This document shows, piece by piece, positions 25,619-33,870 of a stretch of 38,147 nt of DNA. The stretch is from the NCBI RefSeq assembly GCF_016744255.1, contig NZ_JADGES010000023.1:1-38147 (forward strand). The letters are read 5' to 3'. The translations under genes were made by a program, and so were the position numbers. Each line of letters begins with the position of its first letter. Position 1 is the first letter of the stretch. This DNA comes from Maribacter sp. GTDB lineage: Bacteria; Bacteroidota; Bacteroidia; Flavobacteriales; Flavobacteriaceae. The notes below the pieces were generated by a model that did not search any database, was not told the DNA's origin, and worked only from the letters and a program-made list of their open reading frames with translations.

Positions 25619-26455
25619 TTATTTTAACTTTTTTGGGTTCTTTATACTCTTCTTCTCATCGCTTTTTAAGCGCCTATCAATCTTACTAATGTCTTCTTCT
25701 GGAGCTAAATTTTCAGGCTTAATACCTCTAGAAATTAAAGTACTTCTTACAGATTTATTATTGGTAGTATGTTCCTTAGAAATTTGTCCCTCAGTCTTCA
25801 TATTTTTTTCTTTAGCATTAAATATGGTAATCTCTGTGGCAAAATCTTTGGCTTTTAAAAGTATTGTAGGCATAAAATCTGCCAAGGGTTTATTTTTTAT
25901 ACCCCACCTGTCTTTCATTTGTTGTGTTGTTCTACCAAACAATGCAGTATCTCCTTTACTTCTAATTAATGCAAAATTTTTATTTCCTCCTGTTTGCTCA
26001 AATATTACTTGAGACAATTCTTTTTCGGTAGATTTTAATTTTTCTCTAGCTTGTACTCTTTCATGTTCAAGCATTTGCTTTTCTATCAGTTCTGCTTTTC
26101 TTGTTTGGATAGCAAAATAACGTTGGGCAAAAGCAATAGTTTCTTTTCTAGGATCTCCATTTTGAGCTATTAAGTAACAAGCGTATCTTGTCAACATAAT
26201 ATCTGGAATTTCTTTCTTCGCTCCTGAGCCAATTATGACCATTTTGTTGACGTCAACAAAATGGTCATCTATATTCTCTCCAGAAACTTCGCATGCTGTT
26301 TTTCCCTTATTTATGATAAGACTAAAATTTCTCCATTCTTTATATCCTAAAAGATGTTGTAAATCTCTAGCCATCCAAAATTCTACTCCATCTGAGGTTT
26401 TATTTGCCTGAGATTCGAAATTTTCTGTAAGGCTATATATTATGGATGTTTTCAT
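25619..26455 (-). CDS. dinD: DNA damage-inducible protein D
   Basis: This 278-residue protein matches DinD along its length. It has a Bro-N-like N-terminal part (EFWMARDLQHLLGYKEWRNF), then ACEVSG..IDDHF, IVLSRYACYL-type sequence (IMLTRYACYLIAQNGDP), FAIQTRKAEL, and a charged C-terminus. E. coli DinD is SOS-induced and inhibits RecA-mediated strand exchange. No LexA site could be recognised here, since Bacteroidota LexA sites vary. A TAACTTTT box (7 of 8 matches) at 26477-26470 may be its promoter. A 34-nt perfect palindrome lies inside the coding sequence at about residues 63-74. The neighbours are not mobile genes, although dinD is often carried on accessory DNA. Confidence 0.9.
   Translation of the reverse strand: MKTSIIYSLTENFESQANKTSDGVEFWMARDLQHLLGYKEWRNFSLIINKGKTACEVSGENIDDHFVDVNKMVIIGSGAKKEIPDIMLTRYACYLIAQNGDPRKETIAFAQRYFAIQTRKAELIEKQMLEHERVQAREKLKSTEKELSQVIFEQTGGNKNFALIRSKGDTALFGRTTQQMKDRWGIKNKPLADFMPTILLKAKDFATEITIFNAKEKNMKTEGQISKEHTTNNKSVRSTLISRGIKPENLAPEEDISKIDRRLKSDEKKSIKNPKKLK
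26235..26268. repeat. 34-nt perfect palindrome inside dinD
   Basis: The two 17-nt half-sites meet at TTGAC|GTCAA (between 26251 and 26252), and every base pairs. It encodes roughly DHFVDVNKMV of DinD. As DNA it could extrude a cruciform; as RNA it could form a 17-bp hairpin without a spare loop, so the innermost pairs would open. Confidence 0.9.
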
Positions 26456-26489
26456 GTATTAAAAATAATAAAAGTTATATAAAATAAAC

Positions 26490-26534
26490 CCCGAGTGACA
26501 TAATTGTCGGCTACTTATACTTGAACGGCTCGGG
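26490..26534 (-). terminator. weak terminator-like structure upstream of dinD
   Basis: On the minus strand CCCGAG pairs with CTCGGG 33 nt later and is followed by GTTTATTTT. The near-palindrome GACAATTATGTC lies inside the loop. The patch is more GC-rich than its surroundings. It could end transcription from the broken DUF3592-like gene. The long loop makes this uncertain. Confidence 0.3.
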
Positions 26535-26568
26535 CATGATACTCCCACTAGCTCGTTGCTTTGTTTTT

Positions 26569-27045
26569 TTAATTATGTTGTATTCTCTTATTTATTGCTT
26601 TATGGATATAGTTAAAAATCGAAGCTATAAAAAGAGATAGAATTGAAACGGGGATTATATTCCTAATAAAAAAATTAAATTTCCTTTGATTTGATTCATA
26701 AATACAACTTAACTCTGGAGTCTTGGGTGAATATTCCAATTTAATTGAATCTCCTTCTGTATAATTATACAAGCCTATATCTGAATTCGTATAGTTTTTT
26801 CCCATTTACAGAATAATCATACTCTACATACAACTCATCATATGTTATGGTTTTCCTACCTTCATATAATTCTTGAACAACTTCATTTTCTTCCAAATAT
26901 TTAATCTTGCCCCAAGCATATCTAACATCACCATATTCAAAAAAAAACTCCTCTTTTTTAATCCAAAAAGCAAATAATAAATAGCTAACTATACAATTAA
27001 GTTAATAACGGTTTTTCTTTTAATTTGGACATTACCAATTATCAT
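26569..27045 (-). pseudogene. DUF3592-like membrane protein gene with two frameshifts
   Basis: Three adjacent frames join into one plausible protein. The first is MIIGNVQIKRKTVINLIV from the ATG at 27045 to a TAG at 26991-26989. The second is IVSYLLFAFWIKKEEFFFEYG through YVEYDYSVNG. The third is GKNYTNSDIGLYNYTEGDSI to IQHN at 26569. The break between frames two and three is at a run of six A (minus strand, 26800-26795); five A would restore NGKNYT. The joined product of about 158 residues has an N-terminal span, a DUF3592-type extracytoplasmic core (EYDYSVNGK, EGDSIKLEYSPKTPE) and a C-terminal span. The last frame alone would give 78 residues from an ATG that is only a by-product of the shift. 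A sequencing error or polymerase slippage in the A-run could explain the second break but not both. Confidence 0.7.
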
Positions 27046-27209
27046 TTGATGACTATTCTTGACTTTCAATTTTTAATAAACTCAAAATTATACACCTATT
27101 CATTATTTAAAAAGAACTTAATAAATGAAGCTTATCGAAGTAATTGAATACTCTTTTGCCAGTTTTAGCGGCGCCTGCTAGCTTGGGCATCATGCTTTTA
27201 CCAAAAAAC

Positions 27210-29018
27210 CTACTCTACATGCAACCAAGCTTTTCTATTTTCTAAAATAGAAGTCGAAGGTTTCTTCCCATTTTTTTCGATTAGGAATAATGTATAGGTA
27301 GGGTTCGCTTCCAATAGTACTGTCGTGGTTTTTTCCTGTCCAAAACGATTGTAACTTACTTTTAAGCTATCTCCCACTTTGAAGGTTTCTATATAACTCG
27401 TAAAAGATGTTCCGTTAGGAAAAGACTTCCCATTAATTGCAGTAATGACATCTCCTTGGTCTAATCCTGCTTTATATGCTGGACTTCCTATTTTTGGATT
27501 ACTCTTTACTACGCCATTTAAATCCTCCTGTATAGCAGCGGAAATTCCAAAATAAGGTGCTTCTAAATTTTGATGCAATACCACACCTACGGCTTCTAAT
27601 AAGGTTTTATAATTAGGCATATTACTTTTATAAATAAAATCATGGAAGAATGTATCGCCAAAATCTTTTCCTGCATAGCCATTCAGTGTCTGTTGTAACT
27701 CTTTAATGGTATACGGCTTTTCTTTTTTGCCATAGGTTTGCCATACCAATTTCATGTAATCATCTAAATTTAAACTCTTTTCTCTTAAAGAAAGGTCTAA
27801 AGCCAAACCAAGTGTGCTACCGTAAGAATAGTAAGAGATAAAGGTGTTTTCTCTATTCACTGGATCTACAGATTTTGCAGCATCTACAAACGGTGCCTGA
27901 TAACTCATCTCGATAGGGTTAAAAAACGTTCTTGCAGGCGAGTTCCAAACATAATTAAAAGTACCCGTGAGTCCTTCTACATATTCTTCAGGAGTAATTA
28001 GTCCTGCTCTACATAGAATAAGATTGGTATAGTAACTGGTAAAACCCTCAGCGAACCATAATTCTCCGCTCATATTAACTTCTTCAAAATTAAAAGGTTC
28101 TAATGTTTCGGGACGAATACGCTCCACATTCCATGCATGAAAAAACTCATGAGATACGGTGCCAATATTACCTTCCATTCCTCCATCAGCTAGACTTCTA
28201 GTACTCGTTAAAATGGTAGAATTTCTATGTTCCATACCATCACGCGACGCATTGGGAATATAACAGGCCAAAAACGTATAGTTACCATAATCAAAATCGG
28301 GCAACTCGCCGAACACTTCTCTTTCTGCTAAAACCACTTTTTTTACTTTTTCAAAGTATGCATCGGTTTCTTGTTCCGAACCATTATGGTGTAACGCTAA
28401 TTGAATAGTTTGTTTGTTTTCGTTGGATGTTACATTGAATTCTCGTAAATGAAAATTGCTTATTTCGGTCGGAGAATCCATAAAATAATATAAGTTCGGA
28501 GCAGAATATTTGGTTCCAGAAACTAAAGATAATTGGGTAGCAACTTTCCAAGAAAGGTCATTCCGCACATTAAAATTTACTTCGATTGCTCTAGATGCAT
28601 ATTCAGAAGAATACATAAAAGTCGCTGGAATATTCAGGTGCGCATGTGTTTCATCTATTTGCGAATAAGTACCATCGCCTCTATTGGCAAAAAGAGTATA
28701 ACTAATAGTCACAGCACCATCATGACCTACAATTTGCCATGCATATAAATTTGGGCGTATCACTTTTAAAAGCTCTCCTTTGCTATTGAATGCCTTAAAA
28801 TTATATACGTTTTTAGCAAATTCGTGTAAAGCATAACGCCCTGGAGAAGTTCTGCTCATACGAACACTTAGTGTATCGCTTTTAATTTTAGGGAAATTCA
28901 CTTTTATTTCTGCCTCATGGTGTGCAGCATTCTCAAAAGAGATTTCATAAGTGTTGGTTTGCGCCTGAATGATTAGACTAACAAAAAAGATGGTAATAGT
29001 AGTAAGAAAAAATTTCAT
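27210..29018 (-). CDS. M61-family (glycyl aminopeptidase-like) metallopeptidase with PDZ domain
   Basis: This 602-residue exported protein has a signal peptide (MKFFLTTITIFFVSLIIQAQ). The M61 N-terminal beta domain is followed by the catalytic domain with HEFFH (His290, Glu291, His294) and the downstream Glu324 in WFAEGFTSYY. A PDZ domain at about 490-570 has APYFGISAAI and GLDQGDVITAINGK. M61 enzymes remove N-terminal Gly or Ala from peptides; most bacterial ones are uncharacterised. It is probably periplasmic. A TATATTCG box (7 of 8) at 29046-29039 lies about 20 nt before the ATG. Confidence 0.9.
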   Translation of the reverse strand: MKFFLTTITIFFVSLIIQAQTNTYEISFENAAHHEAEIKVNFPKIKSDTLSVRMSRTSPGRYALHEFAKNVYNFKAFNSKGELLKVIRPNLYAWQIVGHDGAVTISYTLFANRGDGTYSQIDETHAHLNIPATFMYSSEYASRAIEVNFNVRNDLSWKVATQLSLVSGTKYSAPNLYYFMDSPTEISNFHLREFNVTSNENKQTIQLALHHNGSEQETDAYFEKVKKVVLAEREVFGELPDFDYGNYTFLACYIPNASRDGMEHRNSTILTSTRSLADGGMEGNIGTVSHEFFHAWNVERIRPETLEPFNFEEVNMSGELWFAEGFTSYYTNLILCRAGLITPEEYVEGLTGTFNYVWNSPARTFFNPIEMSYQAPFVDAAKSVDPVNRENTFISYYSYGSTLGLALDLSLREKSLNLDDYMKLVWQTYGKKEKPYTIKELQQTLNGYAGKDFGDTFFHDFIYKSNMPNYKTLLEAVGVVLHQNLEAPYFGISAAIQEDLNGVVKSNPKIGSPAYKAGLDQGDVITAINGKSFPNGTSFTSYIETFKVGDSLKVSYNRFGQEKTTTVLLEANPTYTLFLIEKNGKKPSTSILENRKAWLHVE

Positions 29019-29223
29019 AATAACGGAGTTTATGTAAACGAATATACTGCATAAATTACGATATAAACCTCTCTAAACTTTGCAAATACATAGATTGGCA
29101 AAAGCATTACGCTTGTAAAAGTGCTTTAAAACGGACTTAGCTGCATCATTTTTAACAGTAAAACAGAAATAAAAGTAAACCCTTCTAATTGTTTTGAACA
29201 AAAGATGAAGTGCAAATGTACGA

Positions 29224-29270
29224 GCATAAAAAAATCCCACTAATTTTTAATTAGCGGGATTTTTTTATGC
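29224..29270 (-). terminator. terminator after the Skp/OmpH-like gene
   Basis: GCATAAAAAAATCCC..CTAATT pairs with AATTAG..GGGATTTTTTTATGC over about 21 bp with one mismatch and a 3-nt loop. It has long A and T runs in both arms. It lies 17 nt after the minus-strand stop at 29287. Confidence 0.85.
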
Positions 29271-29286
29271 TTTAAGAGTAAGGGGT

Positions 29287-29793
29287 TTACTTCTTATAAT
29301 TGTCGTTTAAGATTTTAACTACTTGGCTAGTTAAATTGTTGGCATCTGTACCATAAAGCACACTACCACCTTCACCACCACCCAAGATGTATGCGTATCC
29401 ATTTGCTTTACCATAAGCAATAATCTCTTTTTTTACTTTGCTTACAATGCTATCCATTTCTACTTGTCCGGCTGCTTGTAATTGTTGGTCTTCTTGTTGT
29501 AACTGTTGGCCCATAATCTGACCTTTTTGCTGCATTAAACCGTACTCTTCTTGCGCCGCTTTCTGAGACATTTTTTGAGCCTTCATCTGAAAAGCTTGAG
29601 CTTCTAACTGAAAAGCTTGAGAAATACTATCTCTTCTTTTTGCTAAAGCTTCTACTTTTGTCTTAAATTTTGCTTCAACTTCAATTTTCTCTTGGTATTC
29701 ATCCATTAGCTTTACATTATCTACATAACCTATCTTCTCTTGTTGACAAGAAGCCATTCCTAATACAGCTAATACTAATAAAATCTTTTTCAT
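29287..29793 (-). CDS. Skp/OmpH-family periplasmic chaperone-like lipoprotein
   Basis: This 168-residue protein begins MKKILLVLAVLGMASCQQEK, a lipoprotein signal with Cys16, unlike the soluble Skp of Proteobacteria. The mature part starts KIGYVDNVKLMDEYQEK, the OmpH opening. It then has a long glutamine-rich coiled coil (about 45-118) that would form the tentacle, and returns to a beta strand YAYILGGGEGGSVLYG near the C-terminus. Skp trimers hold unfolded outer-membrane proteins in the periplasm. The lipid anchor is common in Bacteroidota homologues. It is monocistronic. Confidence 0.88.
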   Translation of the reverse strand: MKKILLVLAVLGMASCQQEKIGYVDNVKLMDEYQEKIEVEAKFKTKVEALAKRRDSISQAFQLEAQAFQMKAQKMSQKAAQEEYGLMQQKGQIMGQQLQQEDQQLQAAGQVEMDSIVSKVKKEIIAYGKANGYAYILGGGEGGSVLYGTDANNLTSQVVKILNDNYKK

Positions 29794-29923
29794 TTTGTTC
29801 TCTTTAATTTTTTCTTACTACAGAAATTATTTTTCTGCTGCGCTAAAATAACAAAGCTTTTTAAATTGTATGCCTTTATAAACAGAATTGTTAAACACCG
29901 GAGTTTATAAACCTAAAACTCAC

Positions 29924-29943
29924 AAAACTATCGCGATAGTTTT
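29924..29943. repeat. 20-nt perfect palindrome centred on TCGCGA
   Basis: AAAACTATCGCGATAGTTTT is fully self-complementary and lies 144 nt after the minus-strand methyltransferase stop. It could act as a terminator hairpin for that gene or as a protein-binding site. The short T-run makes it a weak terminator. Confidence 0.55.
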
Positions 29944-30086
29944 TGTTTATTGTGCATTACTTTTGTAATAACATATTTCTATACTTAAAGAGTGCCTGAA
30001 ACGGCATTTTACGACGCTTTAAAAAACTCGCTCCTATTTACACATCTTGTCTCCTAAATCACCTACAAGGACCTTTAAAACAAGAA

Positions 30087-30914
30087 TTACATCTTTTTAA
30101 GTACATAAATAACAGAGGAACATTCTTTATTGAAGAGTGCACGACAATTAGACCATAAACCTACAGCAAAAGCACGCAAAACATTTTTGCTTCCGCTTTT
30201 ATGCTCCTCGGAAAGTAGTGCCACGTAAAAAGAATCGAACCACATAGGTTTGGTTTTTATAACTTTCATTTTATGCGCCAAAAATATTTTAGAAATAGAA
30301 GTTCTAGAAAAATGCCAAAGGTGTCTTGGCACATCATAAGCTGCCCAATTTTCTTTATACCATTTTGCATCGAAAGATTTATAGTTTGGTACAGCAATGA
30401 TTAAAGTTCCATTTTCGGCAAGTACGTTTTTTAAATTTTCTATTTGTTTATCTAAATCTGGAAGATGCTCCAAAACATGCCAAAGTGTAATAACACTAAA
30501 TTTCTTGTTTTCTAATTCTGAAAAATCAGGATACAGTGTAACTCCTTTTTCTGCTGCTTTTGCAATTGCGGTAGTATTAGGTTCCATTCCACAAACTTGC
30601 CAACTGGCATCTTTTGCTCCCAATAAAAAATCTCCTGTGCCGGCACCAACATCTAAAAGATTTTTATTTGTGCTACTGAATGAATTTATAAGTCGCACCT
30701 TTTTTTTAATACTATACTTTTTTACAACCTGATATATTTTATCCATTGTTGTTTTAGAAGCATCGGAATGCGAAATATAATTTTCGCTTTGGTAATAAGC
30801 ATCTAAATTTTCTGGTTGCGGTATGGTAACCAACATATCCAATTCGGAGTTATGTTTTAATTGAAACTCTTCTCCTGTGATTAAAAAATCTTTAGTTTTT
30901 AAATACGACTTCAT
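30087..30914 (-). CDS. class I SAM-dependent methyltransferase
   Basis: This 275-residue protein has the SAM-binding motif I LLDVGAGTGDFL (86-97), an acidic post-I position (GMEPNTTA) and WHVLEHLPD. The last is typical of Methyltransf_23-type enzymes, including those acting on small molecules, sugars and lipids. The C-terminal part contains NWAAYDVPRHLWHFS, conserved in this subgroup. Substrate is unknown. Its start overlaps the preceding lipoprotein gene by 23 nt, so translation may be coupled. Confidence 0.88.
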   Translation of the reverse strand: MKSYLKTKDFLITGEEFQLKHNSELDMLVTIPQPENLDAYYQSENYISHSDASKTTMDKIYQVVKKYSIKKKVRLINSFSSTNKNLLDVGAGTGDFLLGAKDASWQVCGMEPNTTAIAKAAEKGVTLYPDFSELENKKFSVITLWHVLEHLPDLDKQIENLKNVLAENGTLIIAVPNYKSFDAKWYKENWAAYDVPRHLWHFSRTSISKIFLAHKMKVIKTKPMWFDSFYVALLSEEHKSGSKNVLRAFAVGLWSNCRALFNKECSSVIYVLKKM

Positions 30915-31443
30915 TATAATTATGGGTAGACAAATATTCTTTTTTCAAAGCACGAAGATACTTTAAAACAGCTTCTCTAGAAAGCGAATTAATCTCCAAA
31001 CAATCTTTTTCTAAATCGCTATACACTTCAATAGCCAAATACCAATTATCACTTCTTGCCATTGTTGGCTCTGCAATCTCGGCATCTTCCAAAGTCCCGA
31101 TTGCAGCATTGAATAAAATACTAGTTACGACAGGAAATAAATTAATTGCTTTATCTGGAATTTCTACTTCATAAAAAGAAAAGAAATATTGCTCGCCATT
31201 CATTTCAAAAGGAATATCATCATACACATTTTCATGCTCTAGATGATATTTAGTATTTACATAATCGTAAAATTGATTGGCTTGTTTTGGGTCTTCGAAA
31301 ATAAACATTTGCCTTCTAGACAAGCTCCTTTTAAACTTTTTTCCTTTGGTAACATTATAGTCCGAAATGCTCGGAGCAATTCTTAAAGGAATACATGAAT
31401 TTAGAAAAAGTACAACAAAAAATAGGCTTAAGTATTTCTTCAT
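30892..31443 (-). CDS. uncharacterised lipoprotein
   Basis: The start at 31443 gives MKKYLSLFFVVLFLNSC, a lipoprotein signal with Cys17, and 183 residues. An earlier in-frame ATG at 31524 lies inside the parS palindrome and would add an unlikely leader. The mature protein has no motif I recognise. It is of mixed charge, with PDKAINLFPVVTSILFNAAIG as its one hydrophobic stretch. It overlaps the methyltransferase gene by 23 nt. It should be anchored to the inner or outer membrane. Confidence 0.75.
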   Translation of the reverse strand: MKKYLSLFFVVLFLNSCIPLRIAPSISDYNVTKGKKFKRSLSRRQMFIFEDPKQANQFYDYVNTKYHLEHENVYDDIPFEMNGEQYFFSFYEVEIPDKAINLFPVVTSILFNAAIGTLEDAEIAEPTMARSDNWYLAIEVYSDLEKDCLEINSLSREAVLKYLRALKKEYLSTHNYNEVVFKN

Positions 31444-31500
31444 TTTATAGGCAGTATTTAGGACAATTCCTACATCAAAAACTAAGCCAAAATAAAATTT

Positions 31501-31530
31501 ATTAAATTGTTCCACGTGGAACAATTTAAT
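31501..31530. promoter_or_regulatory. parS: parS-type ParB-binding site 1 in a 30-nt palindrome
   Basis: TGTTCCACGTGGAACA (31508-31523) matches the bacterial parS consensus TGTTnCACGTGnAACA at every defined position. The symmetry extends to 30 nt (31501-31530) and takes in the stop codon of the gene at 31526. A second identical core lies about 2.4 kb away at 33875. Confidence 0.85.
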
Positions 31531-32002
31531 TTTTACTTCTAATTTCTACTCCCAAAAATTCGGACAATGCCAATGCCTTTTCTTTAGCTTGTTCTAATGA
31601 AGATGTTCTATACACTGTAAAATCCTTGTTGCCTCTAAAGAACTTAATTATAAAATTATCTCCTTTACGCTCCTTACCCATAGCCGCAACAGAACCCCAT
31701 TCTGCACCTTGCTTATACTTTGCAGAAAACACAATTACATAGTCTGGATAAGCAACAGATAATTTAGATTTAAAAAGGGTGAATCCGAATAACTTAAAAT
31801 GTTTATAATTATTAAAATCTCTGCCGATTTCAAATGTCACCGCATAACCAACAAGTACAATAGAGAGAATTCCTAATATTATCTTTTAATTCAAAGGTCC
31901 TGAATTAGTAATCCAAAGATATAATGCAAAAGTCAATAGAATAAAACCAAGTATCTGTATCGTTAATGGTTTCTTTTGTTCAAAAAAGAGAGAACTTATC
32001 AT
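31526..32002 (-). pseudogene. membrane-associated protein gene interrupted by an in-frame TAA
   Basis: The ATG at 32002-32000 overlaps the mnmG stop as ATGA, an arrangement that usually marks a real coupled gene. The frame reads MISSLFFEQKKPLTIQILGF, a hydrophobic stretch and WITNSGPLN, then TAA at 31888-31886. It continues without a shift as KIILGILSIVLVGYAV, a second span, and TFEIGRDFNNYKHFKLFG to the end at 31526. The intact protein would have 158 residues: two spans with a short loop, then a cytoplasmic domain of about 100 residues, a plan like PH-domain-type membrane proteins. The stop falls in the loop. A truncated product from a GTG near 31840 is possible. I do not know a function. 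Confidence 0.65.
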
Positions 32003-33867
32003 CTACCCATAAATACTAAAAGCACACTAATGTCACTTGGTTTAATACCACTAATTCTAGACGCCTGAGATATGGTTACGGGTTGTATTGCCGTAAGTTT
32101 TTCTCTAGCCTCATAAGACAAAGATTTTAATTTGGCATAATCGAAATTAGCAGGAATCTTTACATTCTCTAATCGCTGTAATTTGTCTGCGTTCACTTTT
32201 TCCTTTGCAATATAACCTGCATATTTAACCTGTACTTCTGTCTGTTCTAACACTTCTCTGTTCATACTATGCTCCTCCACAAAACTAGAAACTTTGTCTA
32301 GTTTCAACATGTGGTCCATAGTGACTTTTGGTCTAGAGAAAACCTTATACATCTTATCCGATTGCTTTACTAAAGCAGAATCTACACTCTCTAAAATTGG
32401 GTTTATATCCTCAGGAACAACACTTGTATTTTTAAAGAAATCTACAAATAAGTTAGACTTACTCTCCTTCTCTTCCATTTTAATTAAACGGTCTTTACTC
32501 GCAAGTCCGAGTTCATATCCCTTGGGTGTTAAACGTAAATCTGCATTATCTTGACGCAACAAAGTTCTGTATTCTGCCCTAGATGTAAACATACGATACG
32601 GCTCTTCTGTACCCTTAGTAATTAGATCGTCTATTAATACTCCGATATAGGCTTCATCTCTTTTTAGAATAAACTCCTCCTTATTATTAATCTTTAAGTG
32701 CGCATTTATTCCTGCCATTAATCCCTGAGAAGCCGCTTCCTCATAACCTGTAGTTCCGTTAATTTGACCAGCAAAATAAAGGTTCTCTATATTCTTAGTC
32801 TCCAAGGTATGTTTCAATTGTGTTGGCGGAAAATAATCATACTCAATAGCATAACCAGGTCTAAAGAATTTCACTTTTTCAAATCCGACTACGGTACGTA
32901 ACGCTTTAAATTGAATGTCTTCTGGTAAGGATGTAGAGAAACCATTTACATAAACCTCAACCGTATTCCAACCTTCTGGTTCCACAAAAATTTGGTGGCT
33001 ATTCTTATCTGCAAAACGGTTTATCTTATCCTCAATAGACGGGCAATATCTAGGCCCCAAACTTTTTATTCTTCCGTTAAACATAGGAGACCTATCGAAA
33101 CCCTTACGTAAAACATCATGCACCATTTCGGAAGTATGGGTCATGTGACAATCTCTTTGATTCGTTAAAAAAGCAGTGTCGGTATAGGAAAATTTCTCTG
33201 GTCTAGCATCTCCAGGTTGTACAATCATTTTAGAAAAATCTAAAGACCTACCATCTACCCTAGGAGGTGTACCGGTTTTCATTCTTCCGCTTTCAAAACC
33301 TAAACTTACTAGTTGTTCTGTTATTCCCGTAGCCGCTTTTTCACCAGCTCTACCACCACCAAATTGTTTTTCCCCAATATGAATTAGCCCGTTTAAAAAT
33401 GTGCCATTGGTTAAAATAACCGACTTACTTTTAATTTCTATCCCTAAAGATGTACGAACACCTGTTACTCTATTTCCTTCTATAATTAGACTAGAAATCA
33501 TTTCTTGATAGAAATCTACCTTCTCTGTTCCCTCTAACATTATCCGCCATTCCTCTGCAAAACGCATACGATCGCTCTGCGCCCGTGGACTCCACATTGC
33601 TGGCCCCTTCGACTTGTTCAACATTTTAAATTGAATAGCAGACTTATCTGTAATAATTCCGCTATACCCTCCAAGGGCATCTATCTCGCGGACAATTTGT
33701 CCTTTTGCAATTCCTCCCATAGCAGGGTTGCAAGACATTTGTCCTATGGTTTGCAAATTCATTGTTGCCAACAAAGTTTTAGAACCCATATTAGCCGCAG
33801 CCGCAGCCGCTTCGGCACCAGCGTGCCCACCTCCTACTACAATAACATCGTATATTTCTCCAAACAT
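31999..33867 (-). CDS. mnmG: tRNA uridine-5-carboxymethylaminomethyl(34) synthesis enzyme, FAD-binding subunit
   Basis: This 622-residue protein has the FAD motif VVGGGHAGAEAA (10-21) and the GidA signatures SCNPAMGGIAKGQIVREID and GTEEPYRMFTSRAEYR. The C-terminal helical domain binds MnmE and tRNA. With MnmE it makes (c)mnm5U34 in tRNA wobble positions. The gene starts 3 nt after the ybeY stop and ends in an ATGA overlap with the next gene. Two parS-type sites flank it. In many bacteria gidA lies near the origin, with parAB. No unusual residues were seen. Confidence 0.97.
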   Translation of the reverse strand: MFGEIYDVIVVGGGHAGAEAAAAAANMGSKTLLATMNLQTIGQMSCNPAMGGIAKGQIVREIDALGGYSGIITDKSAIQFKMLNKSKGPAMWSPRAQSDRMRFAEEWRIMLEGTEKVDFYQEMISSLIIEGNRVTGVRTSLGIEIKSKSVILTNGTFLNGLIHIGEKQFGGGRAGEKAATGITEQLVSLGFESGRMKTGTPPRVDGRSLDFSKMIVQPGDARPEKFSYTDTAFLTNQRDCHMTHTSEMVHDVLRKGFDRSPMFNGRIKSLGPRYCPSIEDKINRFADKNSHQIFVEPEGWNTVEVYVNGFSTSLPEDIQFKALRTVVGFEKVKFFRPGYAIEYDYFPPTQLKHTLETKNIENLYFAGQINGTTGYEEAASQGLMAGINAHLKINNKEEFILKRDEAYIGVLIDDLITKGTEEPYRMFTSRAEYRTLLRQDNADLRLTPKGYELGLASKDRLIKMEEKESKSNLFVDFFKNTSVVPEDINPILESVDSALVKQSDKMYKVFSRPKVTMDHMLKLDKVSSFVEEHSMNREVLEQTEVQVKYAGYIAKEKVNADKLQRLENVKIPANFDYAKLKSLSYEAREKLTAIQPVTISQASRISGIKPSDISVLLVFMGR

Positions 33868-33870
33868 ATC

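Noticed and set aside
31444-31524. N-terminal extension of the lipoprotein gene starting MFHVEQF
   Set aside because: The extra codons come from the parS palindrome and put an implausible leader before a good lipoprotein signal at 31443.
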